Source: PALSA-555 sp963821325
Lineage (GTDB): Bacteria; Actinomycetota; Acidimicrobiia; IMCC26256; PALSA-555
NCBI GenBank assembly: GCA_963821325.1
Contig: CAWGDC010000003.1
Location: 248,001 to 312,000 of the forward strand
Direction: 5' to 3'
Length of the DNA: 64,000 nt
Position numbers and translations under genes: made by a program
Notes under the pieces: model-generated
Told to the model about the DNA's origin: nothing
Database searches by the model: none
The model's input: the letters and a program-made list of their open reading frames with translations, nothing else
In this document: positions 19,678 to 28,918 of the stretch, one piece after another
Numbering within the stretch: the stretch's first letter is position 1
How the letters are laid out: every line of letters begins with the position of its first letter

Positions 19678-20883
19678 GTGGGCCTCGACGTGAACCTGCT
19701 CGACGGCCACTTCTACGCCGGCGACCCGATCCCCACCTACCGTCGCCTGCGCGACGAGGAACCCGTGTACCGGGACACGGTGAACAACATCTGGGGGATC
19801 AGCCGCTACGAGGACGTCGTCGAGGTCGAGAAGGACCCCGGGCGCTACACGTCGTCGCACGGCTCGCGGCCCCGCATCGTCGGTGACGTGTCGTCGATCA
19901 ACAACGACGACCCACTCCACCAGCACAAGCGTCGGCTCGTCGCCCGCCGCTTCACCCCCCGGTCGGTGAAGACCCACGAGGACCGCGTCCGCGGGGTCGT
20001 CACGACGCTGCTCGACCGCGTCGCGCCACGCGGCGACTGCGAGGTCGTCCACGACCTCGCGGCGCCGCTGCCGGCCCGCGTCATCTGCGAGATGCTCGGC
20101 TTCTCACCCGACCTGGCGTCGAGCTGCCAACGGTGGTCCGAGGTCACGATGCTCTCCGGCGGCACCTACCCGCTGGACGGCGCCCGACCCCAGCCCGGCG
20201 AGGCGACCATGACCGCCGTGCTCGAGTTCGCCGCCGCGGCCCTCGAGACCCTCGCGGCGCGCCGGGCCGAGCCCCGCGACGATCTCCTCTCGGTGTGGGC
20301 GCACGCCGACGTCACGTTCCCCGACGGGACGACCCGGCCGATGAACGACGACGAGATCGTCCACGAGGCCCTCCTGCTGCTCGACGGCGGCGCCGAGACC
20401 ACCCGCACGGTGATCGGCACCATGTGCCTCGAGCTGGCGCGCCACCCTGAGCAGCGGGCCCGGCTGGTCGCCGACCCCGGGATCCTCGCCGACACCGGCG
20501 TCGAGGAGCTCATCCGCTGGGTCACCCCGATCCTCAACATGCGCCGCACCGCGACCGAGGACCACGCGCTGCGCGGGGAGGCCATCCGGGCCGGCGACGA
20601 GCTCCTGCTCATGTACTCGTCCGCCAACCGCGACGAGCGGGCCTTCGACGAACCGGACACCCTCAACGTGACCCGACGACACAACCACCACGTCGCGTTC
20701 GGATTCGGCACCCACTTCTGTCTCGGCGCGTCGCTGGCCCGCCTCGAGATCCGGGTGCTCTTCGAGGAGCTGCTCCGCCGGATCCCCGAGTGGCGCCTCG
20801 TCCCGGGCGCCGAGCCGCGCAAAGTGCCGAGCGCGTTCGCGTGCGCCTACGACGCCGTCCCCGTGGAGTTCACCCCGACGTGA
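19678..20883 (+). CDS. Cytochrome P450
   Basis: A haem-thiolate monooxygenase of 401 residues. The haem-binding loop is FGFGTHFCLGASLAR with Cys348 as the iron ligand. The I-helix oxygen-activation motif is LLLDGGAETTRT, and the K-helix ExxR is in GVEELIRWVTP. N-terminal MGLDVNLLDGHFYAGDPIPT is typical of soluble bacterial P450s, with no membrane anchor. GTG start, 56 bases from the divergent EEP gene. No ferredoxin partner gene lies next to it. The substrate is unknown; the overall pattern resembles the actinobacterial P450s that act on lipids or terpenoids. Confidence 0.92.
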   Translation: MGLDVNLLDGHFYAGDPIPTYRRLRDEEPVYRDTVNNIWGISRYEDVVEVEKDPGRYTSSHGSRPRIVGDVSSINNDDPLHQHKRRLVARRFTPRSVKTHEDRVRGVVTTLLDRVAPRGDCEVVHDLAAPLPARVICEMLGFSPDLASSCQRWSEVTMLSGGTYPLDGARPQPGEATMTAVLEFAAAALETLAARRAEPRDDLLSVWAHADVTFPDGTTRPMNDDEIVHEALLLLDGGAETTRTVIGTMCLELARHPEQRARLVADPGILADTGVEELIRWVTPILNMRRTATEDHALRGEAIRAGDELLLMYSSANRDERAFDEPDTLNVTRRHNHHVAFGFGTHFCLGASLARLEIRVLFEELLRRIPEWRLVPGAEPRKVPSAFACAYDAVPVEFTPT

Positions 20884-20884
20884 C

Positions 20885-20902
20885 GCCCGCCGCGACGCGG
20901 GC
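20885..20902 (+). terminator. Short hairpin after the P450 stop
   Basis: A 6-base inverted repeat (gcccgc / gcgggc) with a 6-base loop begins two bases after the P450 stop codon. It lacks a T-tract, so its role as a terminator is only suggested by position. Confidence 0.25.
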
Positions 20903-21111
20903 CGGAACGCGGCGTCCGGCGCGTCAACGCCTGCAGGGAGCTGCCGATCCTTGTCGCCGCGCTCGCACGTCACGTCGAAGCAGTCACGCCCGCATGCGAC
21001 ACGCAGGACACTGCCTGCACCAGCAGTGGACCGTCACCGAACTGCACCAACGGTCGTGACATCCTGCTCCCGGACCCAGTTCACCAACGCACGTGCGATG
21101 GCCTCGAGAAC

Positions 21112-21147
21112 ACACGGGCGTCGCGCGCTCACGCACGACGCCCGTGT
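21112..21147 (-). terminator. Strong 12-bp hairpin directly after the first CWB2 gene
   Basis: A perfect 12-base inverted repeat (acacgggcgtcg / cgacgcccgtgt) with a 12-base loop abuts the stop codon of the minus-strand surface-protein gene. It lies between that gene and the convergent P450. No U-tract follows, which is usual for high-GC actinobacterial terminators. Confidence 0.6.
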
Positions 21148-23496
21148 TCAACCGACGGCCGTCTGGAGGGCCGCGCTGACGTCGTCACCAACGGCGAGTG
21201 GTCCACCGAACACGTACCCCGTGGTGCCGGCCGGCAGGAGGGCGAGGTATGCGGCGATCAGTCCAGGAAGGGGTGTATGGGTGTTCACGAGCAGCACTGG
21301 GCCGAGGCGTCCGCCAGTGGCCATGTACACCCCGCCGGCCAGCGCATCGGGATAGTTCTGGCCGGTGGCGGCCCCAAAGATCGCGGCGTTCGGAAAGAAG
21401 GTGAAGGCGACGGTGGCCGAGGTGCCGAACAGATCAATTCCGTAGACGGGGTTGGCGGTCGGGTCCGCGCCGGCCGCGGCGAGGGGCCCGCCGATCGCAT
21501 ACCGGGTATCGCCGGGGTGGGCCCCGAGATAGAAGGCGGTCTCCGGAGCTTGGCTGGTTCCATTGGTCAACAGAATCGCTCCGCCAACGTGGATGGCCGC
21601 GGGCACCGCCGAGAGCGCGTCGGCGAAGAAGAGCCCGGTGGCCTCAAAGACCGTGGACGGGTTCCCGAGCCGGCTCGCGATCGCGACTGCGGTGGCGTAC
21701 TCGTTAGGGCCCTGGACGCGCTGGACCACATAGCCCGCGTTCGTGAGCGCAGCGTCGATGTTGGCGCTGAGGGCGGCTGGTCCACCCAGGATGTAGACGG
21801 TCTTGCCGGTGGGCAACACGCGTTGAATCTCCGTCAGGACCCGCGGATCCAGACTCGAGCTGAGCGGCGTTCCGGGCGTGATGAGCAGTGGCCCCCCCAC
21901 GTTGGCCGCCAATGGGCCACCCGCGAGCGCGTCCGAGAAGAAGTCCGAGCGGGCCAACACCAACCCCGAAGCCGACCCTGCCGTGGGGAATTCGGCCTGG
22001 GACACCGAGATCGCGGTGGCGATGGCGTCGGTGCCGAAGATCCGGATCGGAACCGGCGTGGGGCCCACGACGTCGAAGGCGGTGCTCGTAGTCACGAGGC
22101 CGCCGTCGGAGGCTCGGAGTGTGTAGCCAACCCCGGGTTTGTCGATCGTGCAGCCAGAGAAGGAGGCCAACCCTGCAACCGTTGTGAGCGCGTTGTCAAT
22201 GCAGTGCAGCGTCGCTCCCGGCGTGCCCGTCCCTGGGGTGATCGCCAAGGCCACGATATTGGAGTTGGTCGGGACCACGTTGTTGTTGGCGTCTTCGACC
22301 GCGACCACCGGCTGGTTTATGAGGCTGCTCCCGGCGATCGCCTTGGCCGGTTCAGCGGAGAACACCAGCTTCGCGGCTGGGCCCGTGATCGTGAAGGCGC
22401 TGCTCGTGGCGTTGGTCACGGCGGGACTGCCGTTGGCCGAAGCGCCGAGGGTGTAGCCGGTCCCGGCCACGCTGACCTGACAGCCGGAGAACGCGGCCAC
22501 GCCATTGGCCTCGGTGGCGCTACAGCCGCTCAGCGCCCCGCCGCCCGGGTTGGTCCCTCCCCCGAGCGTCAACGTCACCGTCCGGCCAGCGTCGGTCGTG
22601 ACCACCCGGTTGGCCGAGTCCTCCACTGAGACCACGGGCTGGTTGGCCGTGATCAGGGGGGTGCCCGCGATTCCGTTGCCTGGTTCGGTCGTGAAGGCCA
22701 GGTGGTCGGCGGTGGTGCTCGAGACGTTGAAGAGCTGACTGGTGGCGTTGGACACGGCGGGACTGCCGTTGGCCGAAGCGCCGAGGGTGTAGCCGGTCCC
22801 GGCCACGCTGACCTGACAGCCGGAGAACGCGGCCACGCCACTGGTCTCGGTGGCGCTACAGCCGCTCAGCGCCCCGCCGCCGGGGTTGGTCCCTCCCCCG
22901 AGCGTCAAGGTCACCGTCCGGCCACCGTCGGTCGTGACCACGTTGCCACCGGCGTCCTCGACGGAAACGATCGGCTGGTTGACCAGGGCACTGCCTGCGG
23001 TGCCGTTGGCCGGCTGGGTGCTGAACGTCAGCTGGGCCGCCACCCCGACGTTGACGTCGAAGGGGTTGCTCGTGACCGTCAACCCGTCGGTGAGGTCGTC
23101 CGCGGTCAGCGTGTACGCGGTCCCTGTGGTGTCGATCTTGCAGCCCGAAAACTTGGCCACCCCGGCCACGGCGTTCACGGGCGCGCAGGTGAGCGTGCCC
23201 GGGCCACCCGTACCTGGAGTCCCCGGGGTGATGTGCAAGGAGATCTGCGCGGTGTCGGTGGCGACCGTAGCGCTGCCCGAGTCCACGATCGTGACCACCG
23301 GCTGGGCGCTGAGCGCGCTGCCCCCCGTCCCGTTGCCCGGCTGGATGGTGAACACCAGGTGATCCGGCACACCGGCGGTGGCCCCCGCTGGGGCCACGCC
23401 GAACACGGCGGCCAGTGATGCAACGGCGAGCGACACGGTACCTACGAATGCGACCACCCGACGTGTCCCCATCATCACGCTCCGTGAACCCGCCAT
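21148..23496 (-). CDS. Secreted surface protein: four Ig-like repeats plus three cell-wall-binding repeats (CWB2)
   Basis: About 782 residues. A signal peptide (VVAFVGTVSLAVASLAAVFG, then APAGATAG) is followed by four repeats of about 100 residues, each beginning like DHLVFTIQPGNGTGG and each carrying a Cys pair 15-19 residues apart, the second in a FSGC motif, probably one disulphide per repeat. Residues from about 500 hold three CWB2 (PF04122-type) repeats: RIFGTDAIATAISVSQAEFP, GPNEYATAVAIASRLG and DLFGTSATVAF with LVLARSDFFSDALAGGPLAA. CWB2 repeats anchor proteins non-covalently to wall polymers in clostridia. The ATG at 23496 is chosen over one 15 codons upstream because AAGGAG lies 9 bases before it. 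Adhesion or wall structure is inferred. Confidence 0.85.
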   Translation of the reverse strand: MAGSRSVMMGTRRVVAFVGTVSLAVASLAAVFGVAPAGATAGVPDHLVFTIQPGNGTGGSALSAQPVVTIVDSGSATVATDTAQISLHITPGTPGTGGPGTLTCAPVNAVAGVAKFSGCKIDTTGTAYTLTADDLTDGLTVTSNPFDVNVGVAAQLTFSTQPANGTAGSALVNQPIVSVEDAGGNVVTTDGGRTVTLTLGGGTNPGGGALSGCSATETSGVAAFSGCQVSVAGTGYTLGASANGSPAVSNATSQLFNVSSTTADHLAFTTEPGNGIAGTPLITANQPVVSVEDSANRVVTTDAGRTVTLTLGGGTNPGGGALSGCSATEANGVAAFSGCQVSVAGTGYTLGASANGSPAVTNATSSAFTITGPAAKLVFSAEPAKAIAGSSLINQPVVAVEDANNNVVPTNSNIVALAITPGTGTPGATLHCIDNALTTVAGLASFSGCTIDKPGVGYTLRASDGGLVTTSTAFDVVGPTPVPIRIFGTDAIATAISVSQAEFPTAGSASGLVLARSDFFSDALAGGPLAANVGGPLLITPGTPLSSSLDPRVLTEIQRVLPTGKTVYILGGPAALSANIDAALTNAGYVVQRVQGPNEYATAVAIASRLGNPSTVFEATGLFFADALSAVPAAIHVGGAILLTNGTSQAPETAFYLGAHPGDTRYAIGGPLAAAGADPTANPVYGIDLFGTSATVAFTFFPNAAIFGAATGQNYPDALAGGVYMATGGRLGPVLLVNTHTPLPGLIAAYLALLPAGTTGYVFGGPLAVGDDVSAALQTAVG
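22406..22940. repeat. Pair of near-identical 199-bp direct repeats, 336 bp apart, inside the CWB2 gene
   Basis: Bases 22406-22604 and 22742-22940 are nearly identical at the nucleotide level and differ at only a few positions. The period is exactly 336 bases (112 codons), so they encode repeats two and three of the Ig-like region. This indicates a recent in-frame duplication or gene conversion. Confidence 0.8.
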
Positions 23497-23505
23497 CGCT
23501 GCTAT

Positions 23506-23511
23506 CTCCTT
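23506..23511 (-). promoter_or_regulatory. Ribosome-binding site that fixes the start of the first CWB2 gene
   Basis: On the minus strand AAGGAG lies nine bases before the ATG at 23496. This favours that start over the upstream in-frame ATG at 23541, whose product would carry the RBS inside its own coding sequence. Confidence 0.6.
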
Positions 23512-23713
23512 GAGCAGATTCGGATTTGCACTGCCCGTCATCGAGCCGGGGCGGGACCCGCTCGTCGGAGCGTCGATCCCTCAGCTGGTTGGGAGTTGGA
23601 GGATACGCGGCCAGACGCCCAGTGGGGTGGATAGTGCCTCTTGTGACGGAAGTGTGTGGTGGTGTTCGGTCAGGGCCCAGATGGTTCACACGTCGGACCC
23701 GAGCAGATCGGCG

Positions 23714-23893
23714 TCACACCGGGCTCCATCGGTCGCGCCCGTCGATGAGCTTGGCGGTGATGAGCACGGTGATGGCGAGGCAGAGCGCGGCGTGAGGCGG
23801 GGTCACCGAACGGAGCTCCCCGAGAGATCGGGTAGCGAGCCGCCGCACCCTCCGGGCCAGCCGCCGCCGGATCGTCGACGCCGGGCCCCCCAT
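23714..23893 (-). CDS. Candidate small basic membrane peptide, 59 aa
   Basis: A short open frame begins with ATG 13 bases after the stop of the second CWB2 gene, on the same strand, so it is probably in its transcript. The product has a very basic N-terminus (STIRRRLARRVRRLATRS) and one hydrophobic segment, HAALCLAITVLITAKLI, followed by a polar tail. That layout is a typical N-in single-pass membrane peptide. No clear Shine-Dalgarno sequence precedes it. I recognise no family. It could be chance, but the charge and hydrophobicity pattern and its position argue for a real gene. Confidence 0.42.
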   Translation of the reverse strand: MGGPASTIRRRLARRVRRLATRSLGELRSVTPPHAALCLAITVLITAKLIDGRDRWSPV

Positions 23894-23906
23894 GCCGTGT
23901 GTTCGG

Positions 23907-26838
23907 TTACCCGATGGCGGCGTCGAGGGCGCTGAGGACGTCGTCGCCGACGGCGAGTGGTCCGCCGAAGACGATGCCCTGGGTGGAGGGTGCGAGGGTG
24001 TTGAGGTAGGCCGCGATGGGTGCGGGCAGCGGCGCGTGGGGGTTGACCAACAGCATCGCTCCGAGACGCCCGCCGGTGGCCATGGACACGCCGCCGGTGA
24101 GCGCGTCGGGGTAGTTCAGCCCGGTGGCGGCCCCGAAGAGGCTGGCGTGGGGGAAGAACGCGGTGGCGACCGCGCCCGAGGTGCCGAACAAGTCGGGACC
24201 GTAGACCGCCTTGGCGGCGGGGTCCGCCCCGAAGGCGGCGCGGGGTCCACCGATCGCATAGCGGGTATCGCCGGGGTGGGCACTCAGGTAGGTGGCGGTC
24301 TCGGCGGCTTGGGTGGTGCCATTCGTGAGCAGGATCGCGGCGTGGGTGTGGATCGCGGCGGGCACCGCGGAGAGCGCGTCGGGGAAGTCCAGGCCGGTGG
24401 CCTCAAAGACCGTGGCCGGGTCGCCCAGCTGGTGGGCGATGGCCACCGCGGTCGCGTACTCGTTGGGGCCCGCGACCCGCCTCGCGACATAGCCGGCCGT
24501 GGTCAAGATCTCGTCGATGGAGGGGCTCAACGCCTCTGGGCCCCCCAGCAGATAGACCGTGGACCCGACGGGCGCCACCCGCTGGATCTCGCGCAGCACC
24601 CGGGCGTCCAGGACCACATCCGGGCCGCTTGCCGCAGGTCCCGGCGTGAGCAGCAACGGACCCCCAGCCTCGGCCGCCAGCGGACCACCGGCCAGCGCGT
24701 CGGAGAAGAAGTCCGAGCGGGCCAACACCACCGCCCCCGCCGAACCTCGCACGGGGAACGCGCCCTGCGACACCGCGATCGCGGTTTGGATCGCGTCGCC
24801 ACCGAAGATCCGACTGGCGCCCCCCACGTCGAACGGTGCGCTGACGACGCTCAGCCCCGTGGTCAGATCGGTGGCGGTGAGCGTGTAGCCCGTCCCGGGC
24901 CGATCGATCGAACACCCCGCGAAGCTCGCCACTCCGCCGACCGCCGCCACCGGGTTCCCGGCACAGCTCAACACCGCGCCCGGCGTCCCGGTCTCCGGGG
25001 TGATCGACAACCGGACCAAATCACCGTTGGGCGCATCGATCACCGGCTGCACCGACAACCCACGACCCGCAGTCCCGCTGCCGGGCTGGGCACCAACCGT
25101 CGGCGGCGGGGCCGGTGCTTGGACTTCGACGGCTCCGATGTCGCAGGTCGGTGCGCCGGAGTCCGGGCGGGGCAGGCTGCGTTCGTCGGTGAGGATCCCG
25201 GCGGCGCCGTCGGCCTGACAGGAGGCCGCGGGGATGGCGTCGAGGAGGGGGCTGCCGGGAACCGGGAGTCGGGTGGGTGCGGGTCCGCCGTTGTCAGCGA
25301 GGACGGCGAGCATCGGGTCGGCCGCCTGTTGGCGGTCGCCGGTGCCGGCCAGCGTGCAGGAGCTGTCGTCGGAGTAGCTGAAGGAGCTGGCGGTCGGCGT
25401 GGCGTTGAGCGAGCAGTTGGATCCGCCGCCGTGGGGGAGGGCCAGGACCGACCCGAAGCTGGCGAGCCCCGTCGCCCCCAGAGGGGTTCCGAACAGGGAC
25501 ACGTTGGCGCCGGTGGGGGCGGTGTTGTCCACCATCGTCGAATAGACGCTGTTCAGGCGGTCCACGAAGATCCCGCCACCGGCGGTGGACGCGACGTTGG
25601 CGGTGATCGTGGAGTTCGTCACGGTCGTGGGGGGAAACCCGCCGATGGGGACGCCGATCGCGCCGCCCCACCCAGTTCCGGTTGGCGCGGACGCGGTGTT
25701 GTCGGCGAAGGTCGAGCTCGTCACCGCGAGCGGTCCCGTCGTGGCGATGAAGCCGGGGGTGAGCGGTATGGCGAGTGCGCCGCCGCTCGCGACGATCTGC
25801 CCGGTCGCCGCGTTGTGGGTGAACACGGAGTTCGTCACCGTGCTTGGCGTCGGGTTCGCGTCAGCGCTGATCGCCCCGCCGTAGGCGTACGCGTTGAGGG
25901 CCGTGGCGGTGTTGTTGGTGAATGTCGAGTTCGTGACCGTCACGGGCCCACCGGTCACGGTGAAGTTGGCGGAGGAGTCGATGGCGCCGCCGTGAGCGCC
26001 GACCCCGAAGTTCGGCGTACCGGGGTGGGGATCCGTCGCCGTGTTGTCGGTGAAGGTTGAGGTCTCGACCGTCACCGGGACGTCGGCGTGGATGGCGCCG
26101 CCGAACGCGTCCCCGACAGCTCCCGGGCACGTTGTCGCAGCTCGGGTCCGCGGATGCCAACACCGTGTTGTTGGTGAAGGTCGAGTTGATCACGGTGATC
26201 GACGAGCCCGACGTGGTGGAGCCATTCTGACCGATCGCACCACCGGCCGTCGGGGCACCCTCACCGGCAGCCGCGGTGACGCTGTTGTCCTCAAAGATCG
26301 AGTCCGTCACCAGGACCGACCCGAAGACCTCTGCGATCGCGCCGCCAAACGGCACGATGTTGGCGGCGGGCGCGTAGTTCCCGCCGGTGACGACGAGGTT
26401 GTGCAACGTGAGCAGCCCCAACGACTGGGTGAGCACCCGCTGGCCAGGGCAGGTCTGGCGGATGGTGGCCGGCGGACCCGACGGTGTCGTGATGGTCAGT
26501 GGCGTAATGCCGTGGCCGAGCTGGCCTCCGCCCGCGCAGGTCAGCGTGTAGGTCCCACCCGCCTGCAGGTCGATCTCGTCGCCGCCCGCGCTGGTCGCGG
26601 CGGCCAGCGCGGCGCGCAGCGAACCAGGACCACCATCCGGTGTCGGGTCCGGCGACGCGGTCAGCGTCTCCGCCGAGACCGACGGCGCCCTGAGCACGAC
26701 GACCCACGCCGTCGCGAGCGCGGCCGCGACCATGAGGCACACAACCAGACGCGTCCTCAACGGAGCCCCTCGCCATGCCGAAACGCCGTGCCCGAAACGA
26801 CCGCGGACGCTACCAGCCCAATCAAACGAGATCCTCAC
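23907..26838 (-). CDS. Secreted beta-helix (choice-of-anchor Q-like) protein with Ig-like repeat and CWB2 repeats (frameshifted)
   Basis: About 976 residues after repair. A signal anchor (RLVVCLMVAAALATAWVVVL) leads into a right-handed beta-helix rich in NSTFTNNTA-type rungs such as VTNSTFTNNTATALNAYAYG and SSTFADNTASAP, with GGAI turns. Then comes a choice-of-anchor-Q-like tail: PTRLPVPGSPLLDA, DERSLPRPDSGAPTCDIGAVE. One Ig-like repeat (SCAGNPVAAVGGVASFAGC) and three CWB2 repeats follow (RIFGGDAIQTAIAVSQGAFP, GPNEYATAVAIAHQLG). One extra base near 26,120 breaks the frame between DNVPGSC and GDAFGGAIHADVPVTVETST. Its CWB2 module closely matches that of the neighbouring gene, so the two are paralogues in that part. 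A wall-attached surface protein is likely; the ligand is unknown. Confidence 0.85.
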
Positions 26839-26965
26839 GGCATGACCGAGCCGCTTGCATCACCGATCCACTGACAGGCGCGTCAGGGCCGGTTGAACGC
26901 GCGTACGCACAGCTCGGCAGGGTCCGCCGGAGCGAGGGTACGGAGGCCCCGCGAGGGGCTCACGC

Positions 26966-28225
26966 CTACGTACGTGGTGCTGAGAATGTGACCGGCATCC
27001 GCTTGATGCCGTGGATGAAGTTCGAGCGGAGCAGCTCGGGCTCGCCGGACACCTCGATGTCGGGCAGCCGTCGGAGCAGCTCCTCGAACATGACGCTGAT
27101 CTCGCGCCGGGCGAGGTGCGCGCCGAGGCAGAAATGCGGTCCGCCGCCGCCGAACCCGAGGTGCTCGTTCGGCTCGCGGGTCACGTCGAAGCGGTAGGGG
27201 TCGTCGAAGTAGCGCTCGTCGCGGTTCGCCGAGTTGTACCAGAGCACGACCTTCTGGCCCTCCTCGATGCGCTGCCCGCCGAGCTCGACGTCTTGGCCGG
27301 CGCAGGTGCGGCGGAAGTGGATGACCGGCGTCGACCAGCGGATGATCTCCTCGACCGCGGTCGGCGCCACCCCGGCGAAGTCGTCGAGCCAGCGGCGCCG
27401 CTGGTCCGGGTGGTCGGTCAGGGCGAGCATCCCGTGGCTGATGGCATTGCGGGTCGTCTCGTTGCCGGCCACGACGAGCAGCACGAAGAACGACCCGAAC
27501 TCCTCGGGGGTGAGGCTGTGCCCCTCGACCTCGGCTTGGGAGATCGCGGTGGTGATGTCGTCGCGGGGATGCTCGAGGCGGTCGGCGCGCAGCCCTTGCG
27601 CGTACTGCCACAGCTCCTGGGAGGCGAGGAACGCGGCGGTGATCTCCGCGCCGTACTCCGGGTCGCCGGCGCCGAGCACGACGTTGGTCTTCTCGAACAC
27701 CCAGTGGTAGTCGGATTCGGGGATGCCCATCATGTCGCAGATGATCTGGAGGGGCAGCGCCGCCGCGATCTCGCTGACGAAGTCGCAGGTGCCTTTCTCC
27801 GCGACCGCGTCGATGATGGCTCGGGCCCGCTCGTGGACGCTCTGCTCGATCGCGCCGACCTGTCGGGGCGTGAACCCGCGGTTCACGATGAGCCGGAACT
27901 GAGTGTGGCGCGGCGGGTCCATGTTGATCATGGAGCCGAGGAACTCGTACACCTCGGGCGGGAAGTCCGGGATGTTCGTGCCCTTCCCGGACAGGAACAC
28001 GTCGGGGTGCCGGCTGGCGTGCACGACGTCGTCGTAGCGGACCAGCGACCAGAAGCCGGCGCCCGGCCCGAACGTCAGGCCCGGGATCTCGGGCTCGGTG
28101 TGCCACGACACCGGACGCTCGGCCCGCAACGCGGCGAACATGCCCGGCCAGTCGTCGCGCTCCCACAGGGACATGTCGCCGAAGTCGATGGCGTCGACCG
28201 CCAGGTCCGTCGTCGGGGTCAGCAC
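26966..28225 (-). CDS. Cytochrome P450, CYP124/125/142-like
   Basis: About 419 residues. The haem loop is LGFGGGGPHFCLGAHLAR with Cys at about residue 366. The I-helix has LLVVAGNETTRNAISHGM, and ExxR is AVEEIIRWSTPV. The AGNETTRNAI string and GIKRMPVTF near the C-terminus are characteristic of the CYP124/125/142 group that oxidises sterol side chains and methyl-branched lipids; the exact subfamily is not decided here. The reading frame is open far upstream. GTG at 28225 or 28228, just after a GGAGG sequence, or a nearby CTG, gives a normal length. It diverges from a DinB-fold protein gene. Confidence 0.9.
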   Translation of the reverse strand: MLTPTTDLAVDAIDFGDMSLWERDDWPGMFAALRAERPVSWHTEPEIPGLTFGPGAGFWSLVRYDDVVHASRHPDVFLSGKGTNIPDFPPEVYEFLGSMINMDPPRHTQFRLIVNRGFTPRQVGAIEQSVHERARAIIDAVAEKGTCDFVSEIAAALPLQIICDMMGIPESDYHWVFEKTNVVLGAGDPEYGAEITAAFLASQELWQYAQGLRADRLEHPRDDITTAISQAEVEGHSLTPEEFGSFFVLLVVAGNETTRNAISHGMLALTDHPDQRRRWLDDFAGVAPTAVEEIIRWSTPVIHFRRTCAGQDVELGGQRIEEGQKVVLWYNSANRDERYFDDPYRFDVTREPNEHLGFGGGGPHFCLGAHLARREISVMFEELLRRLPDIEVSGEPELLRSNFIHGIKRMPVTFSAPRT

Positions 28226-28335
28226 CACCCCTCCACTGTATGGCGGCCGACGCCCGTCCGCGCCTGGCCGGGCCCGGGCCCCCGGAGGCGGCGCCGGTAG
28301 CGTCGGGGCCCGCGCGACCGGTGGAGGGAGCCCGT

Positions 28336-28898
28336 GTGGACACCGACGATCTCCGACAGGCATTCACGATCACCCGCGGCGTCCTCGCCGGCGCAGCGCC
28401 CGACGAACTCGACGCCCCGACCCCGTGCGCGTCGTGGGACGTGCGAGCCCTCATCAACCACATCGTGGGCGCGAGCCACTGGCTCGCCGCGACGATGCAG
28501 GCCGGCGCCGCGGCGGAGATCCCCGTCACCGACTACGCGAGTGGCGACGTGCTGGCGGCGTACGCCGACGGGAGAGCGCGACCGGCGCGGCGTTCGCCGA
28601 GCCCGGCGCGCTCGGGCGGACGATCACGCTGCCGTTCGGCGCGTTCCCGGGCGCCATGTACCTCGGGCTGGCGACGAGCGACCCGTTCGTGCACGGCTGG
28701 GACCTGGCCACAGCGACCGGCCAGCGCAGCGACCTCGACGCCGGGCTTGCCGGCCGGCTACTCATCCTCGCCGAGCAGCAGATCCCCGCGTCGTTCCGCG
28801 GACCGGACGGGCAGGCGCCGTTCGGGCCGCCGGTCGACGTCGCCGCGTCCGTGCCGACCGCGGACCGCCTCGCCGCGTTCCTCGGCCGCACCCCGTAG
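28336..28898 (+). CDS. TIGR03086-type metal-binding DinB-fold protein (mycothiol-linked family, frameshifted)
   Basis: About 188 residues after repair. VDTDDLRQAFTITRGVLAGA is followed by LDAPTPCASWDVRALINHIV, whose conserved His lies in the first DinB/maleylpyruvate-isomerase-like helix pair. The second frame continues ALGRTITLPFGAFPGAMYLG and DPFVHGWDLATATGQ, holding the HGWDLA metal motif of this family. The frame is lost near 28,565 in a GGG run; one missing G would join AAYADG to ESATGAAFAEPG. GTG at 28336 follows GGAGGGAG. Homologues are often thiol-dependent isomerases or transferases in mycothiol-producing actinobacteria; the reaction here is unknown. Confidence 0.8.
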
Positions 28899-28918
28899 CG
28901 CCGTCGCCCAACCCGTCG

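Noticed and set aside
23892..26060. A 722-codon plus-strand frame opposite the beta-helix protein
   Set aside because: Gly/Arg/Val-rich shadow; the minus strand has signal peptide, beta-helix and CWB2 motifs.
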